This document shows, one piece after another, positions 44,602 through 53,101 of a stretch of 64,000 bases of DNA. The translations under genes and the position numbers were made by a program. The number at the start of each line of letters is the position of its first letter. Position 1 is the stretch's first letter. Below the pieces are notes generated by a model. The model was not told the DNA's origin, ran no database searches, and was given only the letters and a program-made list of their open reading frames with translations. Source of the stretch: Gemmiger formicilis (GTDB lineage: Bacteria; Bacillota; Clostridia; Oscillospirales; Ruminococcaceae); NCBI RefSeq assembly GCF_016900095.1, contig NZ_JACJJP010000014.1, positions 19,320 to 83,319 of the forward strand, given 5' to 3'.

Positions 44602-45789
44602 ATGCAATATCGCAATGACAAAACCGGCTTTCCCGTCTCCATTCTCGGATATGGATGCATGCGCTTTACCAAAAAAGGAACCGGCATCGATCTGGATAAG
44701 GCCGAGCGGGAAATTCTGCGCGCCATCGAACTGGGCGTGAATTATTTTGATACCGCCTACATCTATCCCGGCAGCGAAGCGGCGTTGGGGGAAATTCTGG
44801 CCCGCAACCATTGCCGGGACAAGGTGCGTATTGCCAGCAAACTACCCCAGTACCTGGTGCGCAGCGGGACTGACCTGGAACGATACTTTTCCGAACAGCT
44901 GCGGCGCTTGAAGACCGATCACATCGACTATTACCTGATGCACATGCTCACCGATGTGGAAAGCTGGCACAAGCTGGAAAAGGCCGGTGTGCGGGAGTGG
45001 CTGGCCGAAAAGCGCCGCTTGGGGCAGATCGGGCAGATCGGTTTTTCCTTCCACGGCAACACCGCCATGTTTGTGAAGCTGTTGGATGTATACGACTGGG
45101 ACTTCTGCCAGATTCAGTACAATTATCTGGATGAGAACAGCCAGGCCGGGCGTGCTGGATTGCAGGCGGCGGCCGCCAAAGGTTTGCCGGTCATTATCAT
45201 GGAACCGCTGCGCGGCGGCAAGCTGGTGAATCTTCTGCCGGAACAGGCCAGGCAGCGCTTTGCCGGGGACGAACATGCCTGGACTCCTGCCGAATGGGCG
45301 CTGCGCTGGCTGTGGGACCAGCCGGAGGTGACCTGCGTCCTTTCCGGCATGAACAGCCTGGAAATGCTGGAGGAAAACTGCCGGATTGCCTGTCAGGCAG
45401 AGGTACATTCCTTCACGGCACGGGAATTTGCCGTACTGGATAGCGTTAAGGCGGATATTGAACAGAAAGTCAAGGCGCCCTGCACCGGTTGCGGCTACTG
45501 TATGCCCTGCCCCAAAGGGGTGGATATTCCCGGCACCTTCCGCTGCTACAACGCTATGTACACCGAAAATCGTTGGACAGGCCGTAGGGAATACTGGCAG
45601 GTGGTATCCTTGCGCCGGGAACCGGCTTTTGCCACTCAGTGTGTGGAGTGCGGTCTTTGCGAACAGCACTGCCCCCAGCATCTTCCCATCCGCAGTCTCC
45701 TCAAGCAGGCAAACAGGGAACTGCGCCCCTGGCCATACCGGGCTGCTTCCTGGGTGGCACGCAAGTATCTTTTCGGGAAAGCAAAATAA
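44602..45789 (+). CDS. Aldo/keto reductase with C-terminal 2x[4Fe-4S] ferredoxin domain
   Basis: A 395-residue oxidoreductase. The N-terminal ~270 residues form an aldo/keto reductase barrel (SILGYGCMRF, NYFDTAYIYPGSEAALGEIL, catalytic Y in DTAYIY). The C-terminus carries two 4Fe-4S motifs: CTGCGYCMPCPKGVDIP (C-x2-C-x2-C-x2-C) and CVECGLCEQHCPQHLP (C-x2-C-x2-C-x3-C-P). This fusion is common in anaerobic Firmicutes; the substrate is unknown. The AGGAG upstream is about 15 bases from the ATG, rather far. It follows the histidine kinase by 43 bases. The polyamine operon's promoter begins 12 bases after its stop. Confidence 0.92.
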   Translation: MQYRNDKTGFPVSILGYGCMRFTKKGTGIDLDKAEREILRAIELGVNYFDTAYIYPGSEAALGEILARNHCRDKVRIASKLPQYLVRSGTDLERYFSEQLRRLKTDHIDYYLMHMLTDVESWHKLEKAGVREWLAEKRRLGQIGQIGFSFHGNTAMFVKLLDVYDWDFCQIQYNYLDENSQAGRAGLQAAAAKGLPVIIMEPLRGGKLVNLLPEQARQRFAGDEHAWTPAEWALRWLWDQPEVTCVLSGMNSLEMLEENCRIACQAEVHSFTAREFAVLDSVKADIEQKVKAPCTGCGYCMPCPKGVDIPGTFRCYNAMYTENRWTGRREYWQVVSLRREPAFATQCVECGLCEQHCPQHLPIRSLLKQANRELRPWPYRAASWVARKYLFGKAK

Positions 45790-45800
45790 ACACCGATTGC

Positions 45801-45828
45801 TTGACAAGAGAAAAATCCATGATAAAAT
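45801..45828 (+). promoter_or_regulatory. Promoter of the polyamine operon leader
   Basis: A perfect TTGACA (45801-45806), a 16-base spacer and TAAAAT (45823-45828). Transcription should start near 45835, about 395 bases before the first coding start. Confidence 0.82.
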
Positions 45829-45835
45829 AATGGCA

Positions 45836-46199
45836 GTGTGTGTGGTACTTTGCTACCACCATGCAAATAGATTTGGCCGGGCGCAAACCATCGCGCCTAA
45901 AGCTCATCGGACAGGGCTGGCCGCTGCCGCGTGTGATGTAAAGGCATCACAACATTATTGAACGGGCCGCATGCCCGGAAATTTTATAAGTTGGTCACTT
46001 TTGAATAACCCTGTGCGGATGCACACCACTTGTGAAACGTCAATAAGAGTAGCAGAGCAGCCATACCTATTTGCTGGAAAACTCTAAGTACGGATCAAAC
46101 GACAACGCCATGTATGTCTGTCCCCATGTTGGGACAGTTATGATTTTGCGGTGCGTTTCACAGGCAGTGTGCCCAAACGGGCACACTGCTTTTTTTGTG
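45836..46199 (+). ncRNA. Structured leader RNA with intrinsic terminator (candidate attenuator or riboswitch)
   Basis: About 360 nt between the promoter and the arginine decarboxylase gene form a chain of stable elements. Short hairpins lie at 45842-45859 (GTGGTA/TACCAC), 45879-45898, 45933-45950 (GTGATG/CATCAC), 45963-45977 (CGGGC/GCCCG) and 46012-46025. A larger domain is closed by a 9-bp perfect helix (46031-46039 with 46154-46162, extendable by two pairs). Inside it are an AGAGT/ACTCT-closed arm (about 46056-46085) and a perfect 7-bp hairpin (46118-46124 with 46131-46137). The terminator stem follows directly. This is the layout of a transcription-attenuating riboswitch or protein-controlled leader. 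I do not match it to lysine, SAM, guanidine, T-box or other classes I know. The ligand is unknown. Confidence 0.6.
46164..46196 (+). terminator. Intrinsic terminator inside the polyamine operon leader
   Basis: A perfect 11-bp stem (46164-46174 with 46179-46189), AAAC loop and seven T residues. It lies 34 bases upstream of the first gene of the operon on the same strand, so it must be read through or suppressed for expression. Confidence 0.95.
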
Positions 46200-46229
46200 T
46201 GCCAACGTAAAGTCTTGCAGGAAAGAGGG

Positions 46230-47690
46230 ATGGTCTTGGACCGGGAACGTCAAAAGAAAGCGCCCATTTATGCGGCGCTGGAAAAATTCCGTCGTCAGCG
46301 TGTAGTCCCCTTCGATGTGCCGGGGCACAAACGCGGCCGGGGAAATCCGGAACTGGTGGAACTGCTGGGAGAACGGTGCGTGGGAATCGATGTGAATTCC
46401 ATGAAACCGCTGGACAATCTGTGTCATCCGGTTTCGGTCATCAAGGAAGCGGAGGAGCTGGCGGCCGATGCCTTCGGGGCGGCGCATGCCTTCCTGATGG
46501 TGGGCGGCACCACCAGCAGCGTACAGAGCATGATTCTCACCGCCTGCAAACCCGGAGACAAGATCATTCTGCCCCGCAACGTGCACAAAAGCGCCATCAA
46601 TGCCTTGGTGCTGTGCGGCGCCGTGCCGGTGTATATTGATCCGAAGGTGGATAAGCAGCTGGGCATCCCCCTGGGGATGGAAGTGGCGGATGTGCGCGCC
46701 GCCATTGAGGCAAACCCGGATGCCAAGGCCATCCTGATCAACAACCCTACCTATTACGGCATCTGCTCCGACCTGCGGTCTTTGGTCAAACTGGCCCACG
46801 AGCACGGTATGCTGGCCCTGGTGGACGAAGCGCATGGCACACACCTGTATTTCGGACCGGCCCTGCCTGTCAGCGGCATGGCTGCCGGTGCGGATATGGC
46901 GGCTGTCTCCATGCACAAATCCGGCGGCAGCCTGACCCAAAGTTCCTTGCTGCTCTGCGGGCCCGGAGTCAACGCCGGATATGTGGGCAACATCATCAAT
47001 CTGACCCAGACAACCAGCGCTTCCTATCTGCTCATGTCCAGCTTGGATATCAGCCGCCGCAACCTGGCCATGCGCGGGGAAGAAAGCTTTGCCAAGGTTA
47101 TGGATATGGCAGAATATGCCAGACGGGAAATCAACGAGATCGGCGGGTACTATGCCTACGGCTCGGAACTCATCAATGGCGGCAGCATCTTTGACTTTGA
47201 TGTGACCAAGCTGGCCGTCAACACCCGCGGCATCGGGCTGACCGGCATTGAAGTATATGACCTGCTCCGGGACGAATACGACATCCAGGTGGAATTCGGC
47301 GACCTTTCCAACATGCTGGCCTATATCTCCATCGGCGACCGCATCCAGGACATCGAACGCCTGGTGGGCGCACTGGCCGACATCCGCCGTCTGTATGCCA
47401 AGCCGAAGAGCGATCTTTTCACCGCGGAATACATCACGCCCAACGTGGCTGCCACCCCGCAGCAGGCCTTCTATTCCGAAAAAGAAAGCCTGCCCTTGCG
47501 GCAGACGGCCGGGCGCATCTGCAGTGAATTTGTGATGTGCTATCCGCCGGGAATTCCCATCCTGGCCCCCGGGGAAGTCATCACCCAGGAAATCATTGAT
47601 TATATCGAGTTTGCCAAGGCAAAAGGCTGCTCGATGCAAGGCCCTCAGAGCGAGGACATTTCGGAACTGAACGTGTTGAAGGAGGGATAA
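46230..47690 (+). CDS. speA: Arginine/lysine/ornithine decarboxylase (probable arginine decarboxylase)
   Basis: A 486-residue fold type I PLP decarboxylase of the Orn/Lys/Arg group. The PLP lysine is K230 in AAVSMHKSGGSLTQSS, preceded by LVDEAHGTHL. FDVPGHKRGRG and VGGTTSSVQSMI are typical of the family. The neighbours (agmatine deiminase and N-carbamoylputrescine amidase) make arginine to agmatine the likely reaction; sequence alone does not exclude lysine or ornithine. The start at 46230 is preceded by AGGAAAGAGG; in-frame readings from 46071 run through the terminator hairpin and are rejected. It is the first gene of the polyamine operon, and speE starts 2 bases after the stop. Confidence 0.88.
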   Translation: MVLDRERQKKAPIYAALEKFRRQRVVPFDVPGHKRGRGNPELVELLGERCVGIDVNSMKPLDNLCHPVSVIKEAEELAADAFGAAHAFLMVGGTTSSVQSMILTACKPGDKIILPRNVHKSAINALVLCGAVPVYIDPKVDKQLGIPLGMEVADVRAAIEANPDAKAILINNPTYYGICSDLRSLVKLAHEHGMLALVDEAHGTHLYFGPALPVSGMAAGADMAAVSMHKSGGSLTQSSLLLCGPGVNAGYVGNIINLTQTTSASYLLMSSLDISRRNLAMRGEESFAKVMDMAEYARREINEIGGYYAYGSELINGGSIFDFDVTKLAVNTRGIGLTGIEVYDLLRDEYDIQVEFGDLSNMLAYISIGDRIQDIERLVGALADIRRLYAKPKSDLFTAEYITPNVAATPQQAFYSEKESLPLRQTAGRICSEFVMCYPPGIPILAPGEVITQEIIDYIEFAKAKGCSMQGPQSEDISELNVLKEG

Positions 47691-47692
47691 CA

Positions 47693-48556
47693 TTGCAGGA
47701 AATGGATTACTGGTTCGGTGAACTGCATACCGCCAACGTCAAAACCTGTATCCGTGTGGAACGTCAGCTGTACAGCGCCACCAGCGATTTCCAGCGCATC
47801 GATGTCTTTGACTCGCCGGAGTTCGGACGCTTTCTCACCTCAGACGGCAGTGTGATCTTTTCCGAAAAGGACGAGTTCACCTATGATGAGATGATCGTCC
47901 ACGTGCCCATGGCCGTGCATCCGGATGTCAAACGCGTGCTGGTCATCGGCGGCGGAGACGGCGGCGTGGCCCGTGAATTGTCCCACTACCAGGAAATCGA
48001 GGTCATCGATGTGGTGGAACCGGACAAGATGTTCGTGGATGTCTGCCGCAAGTTCTTCCCGGACAATGCCTGCGGCCTGGACGATGTGCGGGTACGGGTC
48101 TATTATGAGGACGGCCTGCGGTTTCTGCGCGGCCGGGAGGATGATTATGACCTGATCATCAACGACTGCACCGACCCGTTGGGGCACGCCGCAGGACTGT
48201 TCACCAAGGAGTTCTACGGCAGCTGTTATAAGGCACTGCATGACGACGGGATCATGGTGTACCAGCATGGAAGCCCCTTCTTCGATGAGGACGAAGAGAG
48301 CTGCCGCGCCATGCACAAGCGCGCCTACCGGTCCTTCCCCATCAGCCGGGTGTACCAGGCCCATATTCCCACCTGCCCGGCTGGATACTGGCTGTTCGGA
48401 TTTGCCAGCAAAAAATATCATCCTCTGAAGGACTTTGACCCCAAACGCTGGAACAAGCGGGGGATCAAAACCTGGTATTATACCACCCATCTGCATCGCG
48501 GCGCCTTTATGCTGCCTCGCTATGTGGAAGAACTCTTGCAGGAAGAAGAAGACTGA
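47693..48556 (+). CDS. speE: Spermidine synthase-like aminopropyltransferase
   Basis: SpeE transfers the aminopropyl group of decarboxylated SAM to putrescine (or a related acceptor). Of 287 residues, the glycine-rich binding motif is VLVIGGGDGGVARELSHY (near residue 82), followed by the ribose-binding acidic residue in VVEPDK. The catalytic aspartate lies in NDCTDPLGHAAGLF, where C replaces the usual S of DSTDP. It starts at TTG with GGAGG 7 bases upstream, coupled to speA. No SpeD, which would supply decarboxylated SAM, is in this window. The true acceptor (putrescine, agmatine or cadaverine) cannot be decided from sequence. Confidence 0.92.
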   Translation: MQEMDYWFGELHTANVKTCIRVERQLYSATSDFQRIDVFDSPEFGRFLTSDGSVIFSEKDEFTYDEMIVHVPMAVHPDVKRVLVIGGGDGGVARELSHYQEIEVIDVVEPDKMFVDVCRKFFPDNACGLDDVRVRVYYEDGLRFLRGREDDYDLIINDCTDPLGHAAGLFTKEFYGSCYKALHDDGIMVYQHGSPFFDEDEESCRAMHKRAYRSFPISRVYQAHIPTCPAGYWLFGFASKKYHPLKDFDPKRWNKRGIKTWYYTTHLHRGAFMLPRYVEELLQEEED

Positions 48557-48599
48557 ACCTTTGTCAAAAAAGCCCCCTATCAGGAAAGGAGAACCTATC

Positions 48600-49862
48600 A
48601 TGAGCAAACTGCTTGTTATCGGCTGCGGCGGTGTGGCCAGCGTGGCCATTCAGAAATGCTGCCAGAACCACGAGACCTTCGGCGAACTGTGCATTGCCAG
48701 CCGTACCGTCTCCAAGTGTGACGCCCTGAAGGCCAAGCTGGAGGCCGCCGGCACCCCTGTCAAGATCACCACCGCCACCGTCAACGCCGACGATGTGGAA
48801 GACCTCAAGCGGGTGATCAAAGCCTATGGTCCCGATCTTGTTCTGAATGTGGCCCTGCCGTACCAGGACCTGACCATCATGGACGCCTGCCTGGCCTGTG
48901 GCGTGCATTATGTGGATACTGCCAACTATGAGCCGGAAAACACCGACGATCCCGCTTGGCGCGCTATCTACGAGAAGCGCTGCAAGGAGGAAGGCTTCAC
49001 CGCCTATTTCGACTACAGCTGGCAGTGGGCCTACGCCAAGAAGTTTGAGCAGGCCGGTCTGACTGCCATTCTGGGGTCCGGTTTTGATCCGGGTGTGACC
49101 AGTGTGTTCACCGCCTATGCCCTCAAGCATTACTTTGATGAAATCCACACCATTGATATCCTGGACTGCAACGGCGGCGATCACGGCTATGCCTTCGCCA
49201 CCAACTTCAACCCCGAAATCAACCTGCGTGAGGTTTCGGCCAACGGCAGCTACTGGGAAAACGGCCACTGGGTTGAGACCAAACCCATGGAGATCAAGCG
49301 GGAATATGATTTCCCCCAGGTCGGCAAGAAGGATATGTACTTGCTGCACCATGAGGAAATCGAAAGCCTGGCCAAGAATGTGCCCGGCGTGCAGCGCATC
49401 CGCTTCTTCATGACCTTTGGTCAGAGCTACCTGACCCACATGAAGTGTCTGGAAGATGTGGGCATGCTTTCCACCAGCCCCATCAACTTTGAAGGCCATG
49501 AGATCGTGCCCATCCAGTTCCTGAAAGCACTGCTGCCCGATCCGGCCTCTCTGGGTCCCCGCACCGTGGGCAAGACCAACATCGGCTGTATCTTCAACGG
49601 CGTGAAGGACGGCAAGGAACGCACCATCTACATCTACAATGTCTGCGACCATCAGGAATGCTACAAGGAACTGGGCAGCCAGGCCATCAGCTACACCACC
49701 GGCGTGCCGGCCATGATCGGTACCGCCCTGGTGGCCAACGGCCAGTGGCGCAAGCCCGGCGTTTTCAATCTGGAAGAGATGGATCCGGACCCGTTCATGG
49801 AGATGCTCAACCAGTATGGACTGCCCTGGATGGTGGATGAAGCCCCCGCCACGGTGGAATGA
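48600..49862 (+). CDS. Carboxynorspermidine/carboxyspermidine dehydrogenase (saccharopine dehydrogenase family)
   Basis: This 420-residue NAD(P)H-dependent enzyme would condense aspartate semialdehyde with putrescine (or diaminopropane) to carboxyspermidine (or carboxynorspermidine). The Rossmann motif is LLVIGCGGVASVAIQKC at the N-terminus. LVLNVALPYQDLTIMDACL, the HYVDTANYEPEN block and GFDPGVTSVFTAYA are typical of this branch. The start at 48600 has AGGAAAGGAG upstream. The stop overlaps the nspC start, which strongly links the two enzymes that act in sequence. Calling it a lysine-pathway saccharopine dehydrogenase is less likely in this context. Confidence 0.93.
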   Translation: MSKLLVIGCGGVASVAIQKCCQNHETFGELCIASRTVSKCDALKAKLEAAGTPVKITTATVNADDVEDLKRVIKAYGPDLVLNVALPYQDLTIMDACLACGVHYVDTANYEPENTDDPAWRAIYEKRCKEEGFTAYFDYSWQWAYAKKFEQAGLTAILGSGFDPGVTSVFTAYALKHYFDEIHTIDILDCNGGDHGYAFATNFNPEINLREVSANGSYWENGHWVETKPMEIKREYDFPQVGKKDMYLLHHEEIESLAKNVPGVQRIRFFMTFGQSYLTHMKCLEDVGMLSTSPINFEGHEIVPIQFLKALLPDPASLGPRTVGKTNIGCIFNGVKDGKERTIYIYNVCDHQECYKELGSQAISYTTGVPAMIGTALVANGQWRKPGVFNLEEMDPDPFMEMLNQYGLPWMVDEAPATVE

Positions 49863-51010
49863 TGGAACGGCAGGCAAACAGGGAGCCGGAACTGCGCACA
49901 CCGGTCTATGTGGTGGATGAAGCGGCCCTGCGCCATAACCTGTCTATCCTGCAGGGGGTACAGAAGCGCACCGGCTGCCATATTTTGCTGGCGCAGAAAG
50001 CGTTTTCCATGTTCCGGGTGTATCCTCTGATCGGACAGTATCTGGCCGGTGCCACGGCCAGCGGTTTGTATGAAGCCCGCCTGGCCCATGAAGAAATGTC
50101 CGGAAAAGAAAACCATGTATTCTGTCCGGCCTATACACCGGAAGAGATGCAGGAACTGGTCAAAATCTGTGACCATATCAGCTTCAACTCTCTGGCCCAG
50201 CTGGAGGCTCACCGCTCCGTGTGGGAAAACAGCGATACCAGCGTGGGATTGCGGGTCAATCCCGAACACTCCACCCAGGAAGGGCATGCCATCTATGACC
50301 CGTGTGCCCCGGGTAGCCGTTTGGGGATCCGGCGCTGCAATTTACCGGATACCTTGCCGGAAGGTGTGGAAGGGCTGCATTTCCACACTCTGTGCGAGCA
50401 GGATTCCGCCCCGCTGGTGGAGACCTTTGCCGCCTTTGAAGAAAAGTTCGGCCAATGGCTCCCCGGGCTGAAATGGCTGAATCTGGGCGGGGGACACCAT
50501 ATTACCCGCCCGGACTATGACCTGAAAGCCCTGGAAGATCTGATTCTGTACATCCGTCAAAAATACGAGGTGGAAGTGTATCTGGAACCCGGGGAGGCCA
50601 TTGCGCTGAATGCGGGCAGCCTGATCACCACCGTGCTGGACGTGGTGCAGAGCACCGATATGCCGGTGCTGATTCTGGACGCGTCGGCCGCCTGTCACAT
50701 GCCCGACGTTCTGGAAATGCCCTACCGCCCGCCGTTGTTCGGCGCCGGGGAAGCGGGGGAAAAAGCCTGTACCTGCCGTCTGGCGGCCCGCACCTGCCTG
50801 GCCGGGGATGTGATCGGGGAATACAGTTTCGATGTGCAGCCCCAGATCGGGGACCGGCTGGTGTTCGGGGACATGGCTATCTATTCCATGGTCAAGAACA
50901 ATACCTTCAACGGCATGCCTTTGCCGGACATCGCCCTGCGTCATGAAGACGGCAGCTGCGAAGTGGTTCGCCGCTTCGGATATGAAGATTTCAAGATGCG
51001 CCTTTCCTGA
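49859..51010 (+). CDS. nspC: Carboxynorspermidine/carboxyspermidine decarboxylase
   Basis: A 383-residue PLP enzyme of the alanine racemase fold that decarboxylates carboxy(nor)spermidine to the free triamine. The PLP lysine is K47 in HILLAQKAFSMF. GLHFHTLCEQ, LNLGGGHHITRPDYD and YLEPGEAIALNAG are characteristic of NspC rather than LysA. The start overlaps the dehydrogenase stop by four bases (ATGA), with a second ATG immediately following; either could be used. It completes the aspartate-semialdehyde route to spermidine in this operon. Confidence 0.95.
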   Translation: MMERQANREPELRTPVYVVDEAALRHNLSILQGVQKRTGCHILLAQKAFSMFRVYPLIGQYLAGATASGLYEARLAHEEMSGKENHVFCPAYTPEEMQELVKICDHISFNSLAQLEAHRSVWENSDTSVGLRVNPEHSTQEGHAIYDPCAPGSRLGIRRCNLPDTLPEGVEGLHFHTLCEQDSAPLVETFAAFEEKFGQWLPGLKWLNLGGGHHITRPDYDLKALEDLILYIRQKYEVEVYLEPGEAIALNAGSLITTVLDVVQSTDMPVLILDASAACHMPDVLEMPYRPPLFGAGEAGEKACTCRLAARTCLAGDVIGEYSFDVQPQIGDRLVFGDMAIYSMVKNNTFNGMPLPDIALRHEDGSCEVVRRFGYEDFKMRLS

Positions 51011-51039
51011 TCGGGAACAGGCAGAAACGAGGTTTGCCC

Positions 51040-52128
51040 ATGTCTTATCCCGAATACCGCATGCCGGCAGAATTTGCGCCCCACCGCGGCACGCTGATGA
51101 TCTGGCCGGTCCGTCCCGGCAGCTGGGGAAAAGACCCCACCGAGGCGCAGGAGGCGTTTGTCCGGGTGTTTGAAGCCATTGCCCAAAGCGAGGACCTGTA
51201 TGTTCTGGCCGGGCCAGAACATCTGGAAGAAGCTAAAGCGGCGGTGGCTCACATTGCACGGGCTCATGTGCTGTGCATTGACAGCGACGATGCCTGGGCA
51301 CGGGATGTGGGACCTACCTTTGTTCAGAATGCGGCGGGGGATATGAAGGGAATCAGCTGGCGCTTCAACGCCTGGGGCGGCACGGTGGACGGCCTGTATG
51401 CCGACTGGCAAAAAGATGATGCAGTGGCGGCCGCCTTCTGTCACGCACTGCATCTGCCTTGCGAGGATGCTTCCCCCTTTGTCCTGGAAGGAGGAAGCAT
51501 CCACACCGACGGAGAAGGTACGGCGCTGGTCACTGAGAGCTGTCTGCTGTCGGCCGGTCGCAATCCGGACATGACCCGGGAAGAAATTGAAGAGGAGCTG
51601 TGCCGCCGTCTGGGCGTGGAAAAGGTGTTGTGGCTGCCTCGGGGTATCTACAACGACGAAACCAACGAACACGTGGACAATGTCTGTGCCTTTGTAGCGC
51701 CGGGACAGGTTGTTCTGGCCTGGACGGATAACCGGGAAGATCCGCAATATGCACTGTCCGCCGCTGACCTGGCCTACCTGGAACAGGTGACCGACGCCAG
51801 AGGACGAAACCTGACGGTGCACAAACTGCCCATTCCCGATCATCCCATTCTGTGCAGTGCGGAAGACTGCGCTTCTTATGAATTCGCCCCCGGGGAGGAT
51901 GTCCGCACACCCGGTGAGCGTCTGGCAGCCAGCTACGTGAACTTCTATTTCACCAATGCGGCTGTTCTGGTACCGCAGTTTGGCGGTGAGAATGCCGCCA
52001 GTGATGCCCGGGCGCTGCAAATTCTGCAAAGACTGTGCCCTGATCGCACCGTGATTGGATTACCGGCGCGGGAAATTCTGCAGGGAGGCGGCAATATCCA
52101 CTGCATCACCCAGCAGATCCCTCAATGA
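51040..52128 (+). CDS. aguA: Agmatine deiminase
   Basis: AguA hydrolyses agmatine to N-carbamoylputrescine and ammonia. The 362-residue member of the guanidino-modifying fold has the N-terminal MPAEFAPHRGTLMIWP. The active-site acids and histidine are in the FVLEGGSIHTDGEGT block. The nucleophilic cysteine is C355 in GGGNIHCITQQIP at the end. WARDVGPTFV is also a family mark. The ATG at 51040 with GAGG 7 bases upstream is chosen over TTG 51034. It lies 29 bases after nspC and 19 before aguB. Confidence 0.97.
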   Translation: MSYPEYRMPAEFAPHRGTLMIWPVRPGSWGKDPTEAQEAFVRVFEAIAQSEDLYVLAGPEHLEEAKAAVAHIARAHVLCIDSDDAWARDVGPTFVQNAAGDMKGISWRFNAWGGTVDGLYADWQKDDAVAAAFCHALHLPCEDASPFVLEGGSIHTDGEGTALVTESCLLSAGRNPDMTREEIEEELCRRLGVEKVLWLPRGIYNDETNEHVDNVCAFVAPGQVVLAWTDNREDPQYALSAADLAYLEQVTDARGRNLTVHKLPIPDHPILCSAEDCASYEFAPGEDVRTPGERLAASYVNFYFTNAAVLVPQFGGENAASDARALQILQRLCPDRTVIGLPAREILQGGGNIHCITQQIPQ

Positions 52129-52147
52129 GAAAAGGAGGAATCCCATA

Positions 52148-53038
52148 ATGCCTCAAACTATGGTAGCTGCCGTACAGATGTGCTGTGCGACGGAACCTTC
52201 GGAAAACATTGCTCACGCGGAGGAACTTGTCCGGCAGGCCGCAGCCAAAGGAGCGCAGATCATCCTGCTGCCCGAACTCTTTGAACGCCCGTATTTCTGC
52301 CAGGAACGCCGGTACGAGTATTATGCCTACGCCACAACGGTGACGGAAAATCCCGCAGTACAGCGCTTTCGGGAAGTGTGCCGGGAACTGGAGATCGTCA
52401 TTCCCATCAGCTTTTACGAAAAGGACGGTACACGGCTGTTCAACAGTGTGGCCATGATCGACGCCGATGGCAGTGTGCTGGGTGTATACCGGAAAACCCA
52501 TATTCCGGACGACCACTATTATCAGGAAAAGTTTTATTTCACCCCCGGAAACACCGGCTTTCGTGTGTTTGAGACCCGGTTTGGTCGCGTGGGAGTGGGA
52601 ATCTGCTGGGACCAGTGGTTCCCGGAGACCGCCCGCTGCCTGGCGTTGGCCGGGGCGGACGTGATCCTGTATCCCACGGCCATCGGCAGCGAACCGATTC
52701 TGGATGTGGACAGTGCCGGCCATTGGCAGCGTACCATGCAAGGGCATTCGGCGGCCAATATTGTGCCGGTGGTGGCTGCCAACCGGTATGGCGTGGAAGT
52801 CGTCAGTCCCTGTGCTGAGAATGGTGGTCAGCAAAGCGCACTGCGTTTCTACGGTACCAGCTTCCTGACCGATGAAACCGGCGCCGTGCTGGCACAGGCC
52901 GAGCGCGATGGCGATGCGGTGCTGACGGCATCCTACGACTTTGCGTCCATTCGTCGGGCGCGCATGGAATGGGGCCTTTTCCGGGACAGACGACCGGAGT
53001 GTTACGGCGCCATCTGCGATCTGAACCAAAACAATTGA
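52148..53038 (+). CDS. aguB: N-carbamoylputrescine amidase
   Basis: A 296-residue carbon-nitrogen hydrolase that converts N-carbamoylputrescine to putrescine, CO2 and ammonia. The catalytic triad of nitrilases is complete: E43 (ILLPELFERPYFC), K116 (VYRKTHIPDDHYYQEKFYF) and C153 (VGICWDQWFPETAR). The Y-F-C and D-H-Y-Y-Q-E-K-F-Y-F blocks are typical of AguB. AAAGGAGG lies 9 bases upstream. It is the last gene of the polyamine operon, followed by a strong terminator. Confidence 0.97.
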   Translation: MPQTMVAAVQMCCATEPSENIAHAEELVRQAAAKGAQIILLPELFERPYFCQERRYEYYAYATTVTENPAVQRFREVCRELEIVIPISFYEKDGTRLFNSVAMIDADGSVLGVYRKTHIPDDHYYQEKFYFTPGNTGFRVFETRFGRVGVGICWDQWFPETARCLALAGADVILYPTAIGSEPILDVDSAGHWQRTMQGHSAANIVPVVAANRYGVEVVSPCAENGGQQSALRFYGTSFLTDETGAVLAQAERDGDAVLTASYDFASIRRARMEWGLFRDRRPECYGAICDLNQNN

Positions 53039-53043
53039 TTGGC

Positions 53044-53090
53044 AAGAAGCTCCCGTGTACCTTTCTACGTACACGGGAGCTTCTTACTTT
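53044..53090. terminator. Bidirectional terminator after aguB
   Basis: A perfect 17-bp stem (53044-53060 with 53069-53085) and 8-base loop, followed by ACTTTT on the plus strand. It ends the polyamine operon and probably the convergent DUF1540 gene. Confidence 0.9.
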
Positions 53091-53101
53091 TGGCGGGAAA
53101 A

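Noticed and set aside
45833..45840. GCAGTGTG, identical to the first eight bases of the terminator stem at 46164, considered as a long-range antiterminator.
   Set aside because: The predicted transcription start (about 45835) would leave only part of it in the RNA, so it is more likely coincidence.
45861..45941. A 26-codon open frame (MQIDLAGRKPSRLKLIGQGW and so on) in the polyamine leader, considered as a leader peptide.
   Set aside because: No Shine-Dalgarno sequence precedes its ATG and two of its segments form local hairpins. It is kept only as a possibility for ribosome-based attenuation.
46071..46229. N-terminal extension of the arginine decarboxylase frame from ATG 46071.
   Set aside because: It would translate through the leader domain and the terminator hairpin, has no ribosome binding site, and family members begin near the 46230 start.
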